64,000 nt of DNA from Mycolicibacterium fluoranthenivorans (GCF_011758805.1 NZ_JAANOW010000002.1:434001-498000), one strand, 5' to 3'. Counted from the first letter of the stretch, positions 18,286 to 26,981 are shown. The notes: generated from the letters alone by a model not told the origin. Translations and numbers: made by a program.

Positions 18286-18893
18286 GACACGGCCCCCGGT
18301 CGGGAGAACAGCGCGGCGAAGACGTGGTGTGGTGACTCACGACGCAGCACCGCGATCCGTACGGCTGATGTGAATGCGCCGACCAGGAACACCCCGGAGA
18401 CAACCAGCTCGTCGAGCAGCGACGACCCCGGATCGGGTGAGCCGTGTACCCTGCGCAACAACGCATCGAACGTGTTACCGCACCGATTGGCCACCGTCAT
18501 CTCCAGCGCGGTCGCTTCGACGAGATGCGTCTCGGTGGCGCCGAAGTAGCGGCGGGTCGCAGCCTCCAGTACCGGTTGGGGCTCGAAGTCGTTGGCTGCC
18601 AGCGCCTGGGCGTACAGGATGGCCGTCCACACTGCCGGTTCGAAGGCTGTGGCGGCGCCTCCGACGACGGCAGCCAACTCGGCTGGTCTGGCACCCGTGT
18701 GCAAGGCGCACGTCTCGTGGGCCAACTGACAGTGTCGGCACCGATTCGTCAATGACACGCCGTACCGGATCTGTTCACGCAGCCGTGGCGACAACCCAGC
18801 CGCGGCCCGCAGCGGCACGCGGTCCTTGGCTACCCGGCGGGCGTAGGCGCGCAGTTCGAGGGCGGTGAACGTCCTGGGCGATTCGACGCGCAT
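18282..18893 (-). CDS. AhpD/carboxymuconolactone decarboxylase-like protein
   Basis: A 203-residue CMD-family protein. Residues 52-59 read CRHCQLAH, exactly the CXXCXXXH active site of AhpD-type peroxidases/oxidoreductases. The ATG at 18893 shares one base with the P450 stop. A longer in-frame start at 18992 would lie inside the P450 gene and is rejected. Likely role: thiol-dependent detoxification of peroxides formed during the oxidative pathway, or a decarboxylase-like step; the intact CXXC favours redox. Confidence 0.8.
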   Translation of the reverse strand: MRVESPRTFTALELRAYARRVAKDRVPLRAAAGLSPRLREQIRYGVSLTNRCRHCQLAHETCALHTGARPAELAAVVGGAATAFEPAVWTAILYAQALAANDFEPQPVLEAATRRYFGATETHLVEATALEMTVANRCGNTFDALLRRVHGSPDPGSSLLDELVVSGVFLVGAFTSAVRIAVLRRESPHHVFAALFSRPGAVS

Positions 18894-20263
18894 CAGGATG
18901 CTCCGGCCGGCACTCGCGGCCGCACCCGCACCGGCAAAGCTGTGAACCCCCACATGCCCACGTCCTTGTCGTCCAAGCGGATCGGAGGGCAACTCGGCTC
19001 CAACTCGACACTGTCCACGCGATCGACGAAGGCCCGCAGGGCGATCCGTGCCTCCAGCCGTGCCAGCGGTGCACCGATACAGGTGTGGATGCCCGATCCG
19101 AAAGCCAGGTGACGATGGACGTCAGGGCGCTGCGGATCGAAGCGTTCGGCATCGGGATAGCGGGCGGTGTCGACGTTGGCCGCGCCGAGCATGACGATCA
19201 GCTGCGCGTTGGCGGGAAGTTCGACCCCACCCAGCTCTGTCGGTGCCGTGGTGCGCCGAAGTGTCCGCTGCAGCGGCGCGTCGAGGCGCAGGACTTCCTC
19301 GATGAAGGCTTCGAGAAATTCCTGGTCATCGCGGATGCGCGGGATCAGTGTTGGTTCGGTGGTCAGCCGGTGCACGGCACTGGCCAGGGTGCTCGCAGTC
19401 GTCTCGTAGCCGGCGACCAGGATCTGAAGGGCGCTGGCGAGGATTTCGACCATGCCGAGTTCTCCTCGCCGATAGGGGCCGACGAGCGCATCGACGATGG
19501 CGTCGCCACCGTTGGTCAGGTGCTCGGTGAAGATGTCGAGCACTTCGAGGTTGAAATCCATGATCGATCGAGCCAGGTGAGGGTGAGTCGCCAGACCGGT
19601 GCGGGGATAGCCGACGCGCTCGATCAGTGGGTTGGGTATGCGCGCGAGGCGGGTTCGCTCGTGTTTGGGCAGCCGCCAGGCCAGCCGCGCGGCAACCGGT
19701 GCCGCGGCGGCCAGGCCGGTCAGCAGACGCCAGCGGTCCCTAAGGCCGCGCGGTAGGGGGCGTCCCGGGCCGCCGTAGGGGATGGCCAGTCGCACCGCGG
19801 CATCGCCGAAACGGTGTAGGCGGGCCAGATCATCTGCAGCCGTAGGGAATCCGAAGATGGTGGCGATCACGCTCAGCGGGATCGGATTGGCCCACTCCGA
19901 CATCAACTCGCCGCCCCCGCGGGCGACGAGTGCGGTGGTGCGCTGGGTCGCCTGCGCGGTGACGAACTCGCTGAGATGCTCCAGTGCGCGCCGGGTGAAC
20001 ATGCCTTGAACGGCGCTGCGGACACGCTTGTGCGGTTCCGGTCGCATCGCCGACATCACCGGCACGTCGTGGTCGGGAAACGGCTGTCCGTCGTACAGCA
20101 GCGGGTCCCGGAGCACGGTGCCGACGGTTTCGTAACCGGCCACTGTCCAGAAATTGGGGTGATCGGCCACCGGTTGTACGGGGGCGTCGTTCAAACGGCG
20201 ATAGTAGGGATGAGGGTGGCGGCGGATCTCGGGGTCGAGTGGGTCGAAAGTCGAGCTGGTCAT
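18893..20263 (-). CDS. Cytochrome P450
   Basis: A 456-residue P450. The heme-binding motif FGSGIHTCIG puts the ligand Cys at residue 395; the I-helix AGYETT and the K-helix ExxR (EEVLR) are present. Bacterial soluble class: no membrane anchor. It hydroxylates a substrate with electrons from ferredoxin and reductase, neither encoded nearby unless the GMC protein's Cys cluster contributes. ATG at 20263 overlaps the upstream stop by ATGA; the open frame upstream of it is a shadow of that gene. Confidence 0.95.
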   Translation of the reverse strand: MTSSTFDPLDPEIRRHPHPYYRRLNDAPVQPVADHPNFWTVAGYETVGTVLRDPLLYDGQPFPDHDVPVMSAMRPEPHKRVRSAVQGMFTRRALEHLSEFVTAQATQRTTALVARGGGELMSEWANPIPLSVIATIFGFPTAADDLARLHRFGDAAVRLAIPYGGPGRPLPRGLRDRWRLLTGLAAAAPVAARLAWRLPKHERTRLARIPNPLIERVGYPRTGLATHPHLARSIMDFNLEVLDIFTEHLTNGGDAIVDALVGPYRRGELGMVEILASALQILVAGYETTASTLASAVHRLTTEPTLIPRIRDDQEFLEAFIEEVLRLDAPLQRTLRRTTAPTELGGVELPANAQLIVMLGAANVDTARYPDAERFDPQRPDVHRHLAFGSGIHTCIGAPLARLEARIALRAFVDRVDSVELEPSCPPIRLDDKDVGMWGFTALPVRVRPRVPAGAS

Positions 20264-20736
20264 CGACTTGCCCGCTCGCGCAGTTGGGCGAGGACATCGG
20301 CGGGATCCACCTCGTCCGGGAACAAGGGATCGTCGCCTGTGGCGGCCGCCGGGGTAGCGCCGGCCATGTCGATGGCGATATCGAGGGCGACGTCGGCGCC
20401 GTTCGGATCGAGATACCACAGACGGGTATAGCCCGGATGCAGCGTCGCCCGGTGAGGATGGGAACCGATGACGGCCAGCCGGTGTGTGACGGTCAACGAC
20501 GCGGTCGCGTCGTGCAGGCCGACGGCGATCCAGGTGACACCGCACGCTTCACGGTGGTAGTCGAGTGCGATGTCGGATCGCTCGATGAGGACGGTGAGAG
20601 TGAGCGCACTCAAGGTGGTGACGCGGGCCCGTGGGGGATCGGGTTGCTCGACGCCCAGCAGCGCGGCCCACCATGTGACCATGGGCTCTGGTCGATAGGT
20701 CAGCAGGTGCAGGGTCGGCGTCACAAGTGCTGTCAT
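20260..20736 (-). CDS. Small VOC-like protein
   Basis: A 158-residue protein with a weak glyoxalase/VOC signature: an N-terminal LHLLTYRPEPMVTWWAALLG strand-helix unit and a C-terminal RLWYLDPNGADVALD that resembles the WYxDPDGN-E motif, but with Asp instead of the usual Glu ligand. It starts 4 bases after the flavin monooxygenase stop and its own stop overlaps the P450 start. Possibly an auxiliary binding protein or isomerase in the pathway; family placement is tentative. Confidence 0.68.
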   Translation of the reverse strand: MTALVTPTLHLLTYRPEPMVTWWAALLGVEQPDPPRARVTTLSALTLTVLIERSDIALDYHREACGVTWIAVGLHDATASLTVTHRLAVIGSHPHRATLHPGYTRLWYLDPNGADVALDIAIDMAGATPAAATGDDPLFPDEVDPADVLAQLRERASR

Positions 20737-20740
20737 GCGG

Positions 20741-22513
20741 TCACTTCCTGGTCGGATCGGCGGAGGCGGATGAACGCACGCGCATCGACATGAGTGCGCC
20801 GTGCAGACCCGCGAGGTCGTCGAGATGTAGGCGGGCGGCGACGTGGTGATCGGGTCTCAAGAGCAATGCGTCGGAAGCATCGAGCTGCCACAACCCATTC
20901 CAGATCGCGCTGTCGGCGATGCCGACGACGGCGACCGCGGGCGGTGCCACCGCTTGCCAGGCTCCCGCGGCATCGGCGGTGGTGAACACCGTGGGGCAAT
21001 CGGGTCGGATGAGATCCAAAGTCGAACGCCGTCGGTGACCATCGTCGATCCAGGCGTGCGGCAGCCTGCCGCCGACGTGTAAGTGCGGAGTGTAGAACTC
21101 GGGTTCGACCTGCGGAATGGGTGAGTCGGTGGGCACGAGGGCTCCCGAGCGGTATGCGCCGCCGAGATCGGCCCCCCAGCTTCGGTAGTGCGGACCCTGG
21201 AGCGCTATCGCCGCGGCGGTTCGGCGGCGGACCCGCCGTCCCAGCGGACCTGGTGCCGCGGCAAGCCGTAACCGCTGGTATCCCAGAGCCATTGCGAGAC
21301 CGACGATCCGTCGTACCAGCAGCGGAGGCAACCAGCGCGGGACTCTGCCCAGCGCTGCCGGTAGCGCCCGAACAGGTCGGCGGGGTAAGCCCAAGGCGCT
21401 CAGTACGTCGAGCAGACCGTCGAAGTTCCGTACCGAGTCGTCGGTGGCGGCACGTCCAAGGGGCCGACGTTCGATGGCGTAGGTGTCGACCAAGTCGTCG
21501 TCGGCGCGCCCGGATAGGACCCACGCGAGTTTCCAGGCGAGGTTGTGTGCATCGGCGACACCTGTGTTGAGACCGCGCCCCCCGGTGGGTGGGAAGCGAT
21601 GAGCTGCGTCGCCGACGAGGAAGGTGGCCCCGGATTGGTAGCTGTCGGCGATCTGTGCCGTCATGGCCCACGACTGGATCGACTTGACGGCTATGTCGAC
21701 GGACCGGTCACCGATGGCGTTGCCGATATGTCGTGCGCACACCTCTGGAGTGAACTCGTCAGGCGATTCGATTGGTGGGAAGTAGGGAATCTGGAATACC
21801 AGCTCATCCGGAGGTCGATGAATGATGAAGGTGCCCAGTCCCTTTGGCGTGTGTGTCCACAGCACCGGCCCCCTCCTGTTGCGGTAGAATCGCTCGAGGT
21901 TCGCCGCAAAATGCACGCTGACCATGTGCTGGAGCACCGGTCCGGCCATACCGATGCCTAGTTCCCGCCGTACCGAGCTGCCCGCGCCGTCGGCCCCGAT
22001 GAGATATCGCGTCGCGACTGTATGTGCACCGTCGGCATGCGTCAGCGACACGAAGATATCGGTGGCGCTGTCGCATTGGCCGACATGCGTCCATCCCGGC
22101 CTGAAATCGACCAGGGCATGGTCGCGCAGTCGATCCCACATCAGATCCTCCAGGAAATTCTGGGGAAGGTGCACGGCGCGGGTAGGACTGATCGACTCGA
22201 CGGCAGCGACATCCTCTGCGGAAAGGTCCAGTACGGGCACTTCGCCGAGCGCGGGCCCCGCCAATGTCGTGCAGTAGCTGATCGTTCGAAGTTCGTGAAT
22301 CGGAGCGCTGAGGCGCCGGATCTCCCGCTCCAGTCCGAGTTGACGCCAGATCTCGAGCGATCGCGTCGACAGGACATGCGCTGCCGGATGGGTCTGCGGT
22401 CGCGTACGGCGGTCGACCACGAGCGTGGGAATTCCGTGGTCGGCGAGTAGGAGTGCCATTGTCGCGCCGACGGGCCCGGCTCCCACGATGACTACGTCCC
22501 ACTGGGCCGGCAT
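20741..22513 (-). CDS. FAD-dependent aromatic hydroxylase (group A monooxygenase)
   Basis: A 590-residue flavoprotein monooxygenase of the phenol/resorcinol hydroxylase type. FAD-binding GAGPVGATMALLLADHG starts at residue 11, the second motif is YLIGADGAGSSVRR near 170 and GDAAHRFPPTGGRGLNTG near 305. A C-terminal thioredoxin-like extension fits the long subgroup (TfdB, MhpA relatives). NADH-dependent ortho-hydroxylation would give a catechol for the downstream dioxygenase. ATG at 22513 has an AAGGGGGGG ribosome-binding site. First gene of the nine-gene operon, with an operator 23-48 bases upstream. Confidence 0.9.
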   Translation of the reverse strand: MPAQWDVVIVGAGPVGATMALLLADHGIPTLVVDRRTRPQTHPAAHVLSTRSLEIWRQLGLEREIRRLSAPIHELRTISYCTTLAGPALGEVPVLDLSAEDVAAVESISPTRAVHLPQNFLEDLMWDRLRDHALVDFRPGWTHVGQCDSATDIFVSLTHADGAHTVATRYLIGADGAGSSVRRELGIGMAGPVLQHMVSVHFAANLERFYRNRRGPVLWTHTPKGLGTFIIHRPPDELVFQIPYFPPIESPDEFTPEVCARHIGNAIGDRSVDIAVKSIQSWAMTAQIADSYQSGATFLVGDAAHRFPPTGGRGLNTGVADAHNLAWKLAWVLSGRADDDLVDTYAIERRPLGRAATDDSVRNFDGLLDVLSALGLPRRPVRALPAALGRVPRWLPPLLVRRIVGLAMALGYQRLRLAAAPGPLGRRVRRRTAAAIALQGPHYRSWGADLGGAYRSGALVPTDSPIPQVEPEFYTPHLHVGGRLPHAWIDDGHRRRSTLDLIRPDCPTVFTTADAAGAWQAVAPPAVAVVGIADSAIWNGLWQLDASDALLLRPDHHVAARLHLDDLAGLHGALMSMRVRSSASADPTRK

Positions 22514-22528
22514 GCACCCCCCCTTGCC

Positions 22529-22534
22529 AATCTA
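22529..22534 (-). promoter_or_regulatory. Candidate -10 box of the nine-gene operon
   Basis: Read on the minus strand this is TAGATT, a TANNNT box next to the operator at 22536-22561 and 16 bases before the ATG. The operator would cover the -35 region. Confidence 0.4.
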
Positions 22535-22535
22535 G

Positions 22536-22561
22536 TAGAACAAAGTGATCTATCTGTTCTA
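22536..22561. promoter_or_regulatory. Operator palindrome, copy 2 (TAGAAC-N14-GTTCTA)
   Basis: Same six-base arms and same 14-base spacer as the site at 12141-12166 beside the TetR gene. Here the repeat extends one base outward on each side (G...C). It lies just upstream of the flavin monooxygenase gene. Confidence 0.72.
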
Positions 22562-23108
22562 CCAGATGAGGCGATCGCGCAGGGCTTTTTCGCAGCCCCG
22601 ACTATCCAAGTGCCAACCCGGTGAGGTGTCGGGCAGCGCGAACTCCAGTTGCCGAGTGGTGTTCATCCCGCCGGACAGTGTTCGTTCTGCGTCGTTCGTT
22701 TTGCGCCCCTGCAGAAGTAGCGACGGCTTTCGAACGACCCTGTCTGCGCTTCGACTGTCCTTCACCGGGCTGTGCGACAGCCAGGTGAAGGACAGAGCCA
22801 CCGATTCTTCGGGCATCCAGCCGTCAGAGAGCTCCACCAGTTCGGCCGCAGTGTGGGGCTGGAGGAATGCAGGGGTGGAGCGGAGCATCCCGGTAGACCT
22901 CGGATCTAAGAGCAACTGTCGAAGTTCGGGTTCAGCGCACTCTGCCTAACCAGACGTGTCCGTAAAACTGTCCGGTCGAAGAGGTGGATTGGGGTGCGCT
23001 CGATGAGTGACCCACACTCGTGCGACGCCTCGGACTGTCGCAGTTCAGCGCTCCGTGAGACAACACGGAGTTCGAGAGCGTACACCGCCGGCTATGGAGG
23101 TGAACTCG
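22562..23108. other. Non-coding stretch with lower GC
   Basis: Open frames on both strands (for example 22559-22915 minus) are short, Ser/Arg-rich and without recognisable domains or ribosome-binding sites. The composition is less GC-biased than in the flanking genes, which suits decayed or recently acquired DNA. I see no further gene. Confidence 0.5.
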
Positions 23109-23222
23109 TCACTCGGTCAACTTCTTCTTGCGCGCTGCGATGGTGATGGCATCCAACACCGGGCCTTCTGCCACATAGCGTTCCATCGTGTCGTAACGCG
23201 CATGCACCTGATCCAGATACCG
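23109..23222 (-). pseudogene. Possible 3' remnant of a tyrosine-phosphatase-like gene
   Basis: A 37-codon stretch on the minus strand ending in a stop, with RYLDQVHARYDTMERYV followed by a charged KKKLTE tail. The pattern (YLD, then ARYxTxExY, then an acidic/Gly turn and a hydrophobic helix) resembles the C-terminus of PtpB-like tyrosine phosphatases. A stop in the same frame shortly upstream removes any larger gene. Family assignment is a guess from the C-terminal pattern only. Confidence 0.3.
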
Positions 23223-23313
23223 CGGGAGGCACGCTATCACCGCGGCGGACCTCGATGATCACCAGAAGTCGCGAGTGCGAGTCTTTTTCGGTGAATCACG
23301 CGACGTGTCGATA

Positions 23314-23334
23314 TCGATAGCCTTCGGTTATCGA
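23314..23334. repeat. Small hairpin upstream of the NlpC/P60 gene
   Basis: TCGATA and TATCGA arms flank a nine-base loop containing CTTCGG, which could form a stable RNA hairpin about 105 bases before the GTG start at 23440. Confidence 0.35.
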
Positions 23335-23439
23335 AGCGAGACCCCTAGACACTGGCATCCCCAGGGTCGTGCCCTTACGTTGGTCTTTGTCAGTACATGC
23401 GTGGGTACTACGTGAATATGTGAGTGGTGGAGGTGGTTT

Positions 23440-24120
23440 GTGCGCCGCCGAGAAGCAATTGAGGTCACCGGTTTGCTTCTGGCTTCCGCGTTTCTGGCTG
23501 CGGTGACGCCGCCGGTGGCCCGCGCCGATGACGGTCTCTTCGATCCGTCACTGCCGCAACGGATCAGTGCCGGTGCCCCGGGTGATCCGCTGGCGTTGGC
23601 CAATGCCTCGCTGGGGGCCACCCGTATCGCGGCGCAGACCACGGCCGATCTGGGGCACAAGTTTCTCGCCGCACTCGGCCTGGCCAGCGACGGGCCGGTC
23701 GGTGGTCGTGTGCGGGGGCCGCAGGCGATCGAGTACACGATCAGGCGCGCGGGTTCGCAGATCGGTGTGCCGTACTCGTGGGGTGGGGGAAGCCTCACGG
23801 GTCCGAGTAAGGGAATCGACTCCGGTTCCGGCACTGTGGGTTTCGACTGTTCAGGCCTTACCCGGTTTGCCTACGCGGGTGTCGGTGTGCTGCTGCCGAG
23901 ATGGTCGGGTGATCAGTACAACGCCGGGCGGCACGTGGCCAAGTCCGAGGCGCGCCGCGGCGACCTGCTGTTCTGGGGACCGGGCGGCAGTCAGCACACC
24001 GCGCTCTATCTGGGTAACGGGCAGATGATCGAGGCACAGCAGACCGGAGTGCCGGTGAAGGTGTCGGCCGTGCGCATGCCGGGGATGACGCCGTACGTCA
24101 CGCGCGTGGTCGAGACTTAA
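23440..24120 (+). CDS. NlpC/P60 peptidoglycan endopeptidase (RipB/RipD-like)
   Basis: A 226-residue secreted protein: signal peptide with cleavage after ARAD near residue 30, a helical linker, and a C-terminal NlpC/P60 domain. The catalytic Cys137 (FDCSGL) and His186 (SQHTALY) are intact, with EAQQ near 200 as the third polar residue. Such enzymes cut the D-Glu/mDAP bond in mycobacterial wall peptides. It lacks the long coiled-coil of RipA and is close in size to RipB/RipD; unlike RipD, active residues remain. GTG start with GGAGGTGG upstream. The stop overlaps the convergent serine hydrolase stop. Confidence 0.88.
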   Translation: MRRREAIEVTGLLLASAFLAAVTPPVARADDGLFDPSLPQRISAGAPGDPLALANASLGATRIAAQTTADLGHKFLAALGLASDGPVGGRVRGPQAIEYTIRRAGSQIGVPYSWGGGSLTGPSKGIDSGSGTVGFDCSGLTRFAYAGVGVLLPRWSGDQYNAGRHVAKSEARRGDLLFWGPGGSQHTALYLGNGQMIEAQQTGVPVKVSAVRMPGMTPYVTRVVET

Positions 24121-25604
24121 CTGCCGTAGAGGCGCAGAACCCGCGCCGCCAGTGTGGCCACGTCACCGCTGAGCCGCACGATCGGCGGCCCGCCCGGCTG
24201 ATGGATCACATTCGCCAGGATCGCCACGTAGGTGTCCGAGCCTGGATCGATCCACAGTGTCACGCCGGTGAAGCCACTGTGACCGAAGCTGCCGATAGGG
24301 AACACCATGCCGCGCGGCTTGGACAGCTCCGTGTCGATATCCCAGCCGAACCCGCGCAGATCCTGGCCGGCGATCGCCGGGTAGCGCGGTGCGAGTAGGG
24401 GATCGGTGGTGTTGGGCGACTCCTCGATGGCCCTCCGGCTGGCGTCGCGCGCCGCGTCGAGTTGGGTGTCGGTGTGACCGGGTTGCTGGGGAGTGGTCAT
24501 CAGTTCCGCCGCCGGCCGGCTCAGCGGGAAATCGCTGGGTCGTCCGGCGAGACGATCGAGCAGCGCTTGGGCGTACCGGCCGACGTCGTGCGCTGTCGTG
24601 AACACGCCTGCGCTGCCGGCCACCCCGCCCATCCGTCGCGCCGTCGGGTCGTGCACCGTGCCGCGGAGCAGGTGGCCGAAGTCAGGGTTGACACCCGGCG
24701 TGTCGTCGTCGTGGGCGGTCGGGGCGATGCGGGCCAGGAGGTCGGTGCTCCACGTGCCCGGCGGACAGGCGCTGGGTACGGCCGCCTTCGGGTCGAAAGC
24801 AACTGCAGTACCGCGGATTTCGTGTCGACCGCAAGCCTTGGCGGCGGGCAGATAGCGGGTGTCCGCCAGCCCAAGGGGGGCAAAGACATGGTCTTGCACA
24901 TAGGTGTCCAGCGGTGCGCGGGTGATCTTCTCGATGAGCGCGCCGAGGATCAGGAAGTTGATATCGGAGTAGTGAAAACCGTCACCGGGGCCGAACTCCA
25001 GCGGCGCGGTCAACGCGCGATGTAGGCCGTCGGCTTTGTCCGCGGCGGTCAGGCCCCAGGGGCCCTGCCGGCTCAGGTCGCCACCCGTTCCCGAGGTGTG
25101 GGTGAGCAGCATGCGCAGTGTCACCTGGGCACGTCGCGGATCGTGGGTCGGGTTGAACTCCGGTAGGTATTCCTCGACCGGTTCGTCGACCTTCACCAGA
25201 CCCCGGTCGTAGAGCTGGAGAAAGGCCACGGTCGTCGACAGCGGCTTGGTCAGGGATGCCAGGTCGAAGATCGTGTCCGTGGTCATCGGCTCGCCGGGTG
25301 AAGGCGATCCTTCCAGTCCCGGCTCACCGGGGAGTTTCCGCCAGCCGAAGGCCTGCTGGAAGACGACGGTGCCCGCGTGCCCGATCTGGACCACCGCGCC
25401 CGGCATCCGGTGCGCCGCGATGGCGTCGTTCACCACGCGGATGACGGGTGCGAATGGACCGTCGGGAACCACGCTGGGCGCCATATCGGTGCGCTGCGGT
25501 GGTGGTGTCACCCGGGCGCACGCAGGCGCTGCGGCGACGACGAGCAACAGGGTGGCGCAGATCCGGGCGACGCACCTTCTCACCGGTTCGACGCTAGCGG
25601 ACAT
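24117..25604 (-). CDS. Beta-lactamase-family serine hydrolase (class C/PBP-like), exported
   Basis: A 495-residue serine hydrolase. SxxK is SLTK (Ser117, Lys120), the second motif is YSD in FHYSDINF, and the third is GHSG near residue 427. The N-terminus has a hydrophobic segment ATLLLVVAAAPAC; the Cys suggests a lipoprotein, though the lipobox is not perfect. Members act as esterases, D-aminopeptidases or DD-peptidases; resistance to beta-lactams is not implied. TAA overlaps the NlpC gene's TAA on the other strand, so the two genes converge with a shared TTAA. Confidence 0.85.
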   Translation of the reverse strand: MSASVEPVRRCVARICATLLLVVAAAPACARVTPPPQRTDMAPSVVPDGPFAPVIRVVNDAIAAHRMPGAVVQIGHAGTVVFQQAFGWRKLPGEPGLEGSPSPGEPMTTDTIFDLASLTKPLSTTVAFLQLYDRGLVKVDEPVEEYLPEFNPTHDPRRAQVTLRMLLTHTSGTGGDLSRQGPWGLTAADKADGLHRALTAPLEFGPGDGFHYSDINFLILGALIEKITRAPLDTYVQDHVFAPLGLADTRYLPAAKACGRHEIRGTAVAFDPKAAVPSACPPGTWSTDLLARIAPTAHDDDTPGVNPDFGHLLRGTVHDPTARRMGGVAGSAGVFTTAHDVGRYAQALLDRLAGRPSDFPLSRPAAELMTTPQQPGHTDTQLDAARDASRRAIEESPNTTDPLLAPRYPAIAGQDLRGFGWDIDTELSKPRGMVFPIGSFGHSGFTGVTLWIDPGSDTYVAILANVIHQPGGPPIVRLSGDVATLAARVLRLYGS

Positions 25605-25644
25605 CGGCGACCCGCAGGCCGGCGCCTTGGGTGTGTCACTCGGC

Positions 25645-26901
25645 TCACGACGCGCGGAATGACGGCAGGAGCGCGAGTGCGACCCGCAGGTCCAGTGAGG
25701 CGGCGTCGATCCGTCGGCCGAGGATCTGTTCGGCTTGCTGGACGCGGTAGGTGATGGTGTTCGGATGGACGTGCAAGCGCGCCGCCGCCTTGGTGCGGCT
25801 TCGGTTTTCGTCGAGATAGACGGTCAACGCCTCGGCCGCGCGCCGGGCCACGTCGTCGGTACCCGCGAGTGCGCCCAGGACGCGGTGCACGAAGGTGGCG
25901 GCAAGTTCGGAGTCGACGCTGGCCAGAGCGGGGACCGCGAGGTTCCGGTAGAGCATCACTCCGGTGAGCTTCGCGTCGGCCGCGACGCGGCGGGCATGGC
26001 CGGCCTCCACAGCGGAGCGACGGAAGCCCTCGAGGCCCCGGCCGGGGTCACCCACCCCGATCCGCAGCCCGGGCAGCCGGCAGTCGGCGAGCGCGGCGGT
26101 GTCCTCTTCGGTGAACGCTCGTGCTCGGCTGATCCACGCGGCGCACGTCGTCACACCGGTCGGGTGGGCCAGGTGCGTCGCGGCGTCGACGAGGACGGCA
26201 AGCCGGGAGACGGCCTGCGACAACGCTTCCTGGGGGTCGTCATCGCCGACGGGATTCAGTACGGCCGCCGCCAGGCCGAGGTGGCAATGCCCCAGCGCGT
26301 AGCGCAGGCGGCTGCTCGCCCGGTCCTGGTTTCGTTCCTCGCCGGAGATGATCGCCGTGATCGCCGCGCCTCGGGCGGCCAACGCACTGCGTAACCACCG
26401 TTCGCGTTCGGCCTCGACCGCCTCCTCGACTCTGGTGATCGCCGCGTCGGCATAGGTGAAGGTCCAGCTGGTGAACAGTTCGGTGGCGGTGCGCAGGGCG
26501 GCGGTGTCGTCGCACCGCAACGCGATCCGCTCGAAGCACCACTGCCAGATGTACTCGTGGCCTATTCGGTAGGCCCGGACCAACTGTGACGGCGGCACTT
26601 GTCGATGGACGCCGGCCTCCGCGAAAGCCACTGTGGCTGCGGGAAGTTCGAGCCGACGAGGGTCCACGCCTTCGGTGAGTCCGTCGGCCAGCGCCTCGAT
26701 CGTCTGCTCGGTGCTGACGGCGTTCTCGGCGACGGTCGCGGCGTCGGGCATCACCGCAGGCAGGGCGGCTTGCATCCGGGTGACCATCGATCGGGTCAAC
26801 TGCGGGGCTTCGGCGCGCAACTCACGCGCCACCGGGCGTACGACTTGCTGCCAGGACCGCCGATTGCCGGTGTCGCCCAGCTGGTCCCACTCCTGTCCCA
26901 T
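25645..26901 (-). CDS. PucR-type transcriptional regulator
   Basis: A 418-residue regulator with a long N-terminal sensory region, a central GGDEF-like domain, and a C-terminal helix-turn-helix of the PucR/CdaR type (LDENRSRTKAAARLHVHPNTITYRVQQAE). The ATG at 26901 starts a normal MGQEW N-terminus; the open frame continues upstream without support. It is divergent from the six-gene operon starting at 27082 and a 31-base perfect palindrome lies between them, so it is the likely regulator of that operon and perhaps of itself. PucR proteins often activate catabolic genes. Confidence 0.88.
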   Translation of the reverse strand: MGQEWDQLGDTGNRRSWQQVVRPVARELRAEAPQLTRSMVTRMQAALPAVMPDAATVAENAVSTEQTIEALADGLTEGVDPRRLELPAATVAFAEAGVHRQVPPSQLVRAYRIGHEYIWQWCFERIALRCDDTAALRTATELFTSWTFTYADAAITRVEEAVEAERERWLRSALAARGAAITAIISGEERNQDRASSRLRYALGHCHLGLAAAVLNPVGDDDPQEALSQAVSRLAVLVDAATHLAHPTGVTTCAAWISRARAFTEEDTAALADCRLPGLRIGVGDPGRGLEGFRRSAVEAGHARRVAADAKLTGVMLYRNLAVPALASVDSELAATFVHRVLGALAGTDDVARRAAEALTVYLDENRSRTKAAARLHVHPNTITYRVQQAEQILGRRIDAASLDLRVALALLPSFRAS

Positions 26902-26950
26902 GAATCCGGACACTAGCGCCAACCTCGCGGGTCGAGGGGCCTTTTCGGCG

Positions 26951-26981
26951 ACCGGCTTTGTACTGCCAGTACAAAGCCGGT
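26951..26981. promoter_or_regulatory. 31-bp perfect palindrome between the regulator and the operon
   Basis: Arms ACCGGCTTTGTACTG and its exact complement are separated by one C. It lies 50 bases upstream of the PucR-type gene and 100 bases upstream of the DUF1330 gene. Length and perfect symmetry fit an operator for a dimeric or tetrameric regulator; there is no U-tract to suggest a terminator. Confidence 0.7.

Noticed and set aside
22559..22915. 118-codon open frame on the minus strand
   Set aside because: No domain, no ribosome-binding site, ends inside the operator palindrome, and composition is like non-coding shadow frames.
24117..25604. Antibiotic-resistance beta-lactamase
   Set aside because: Has SxxK and HSG but belongs to the broad esterase/peptidase-like class C family; no resistance-type signature.
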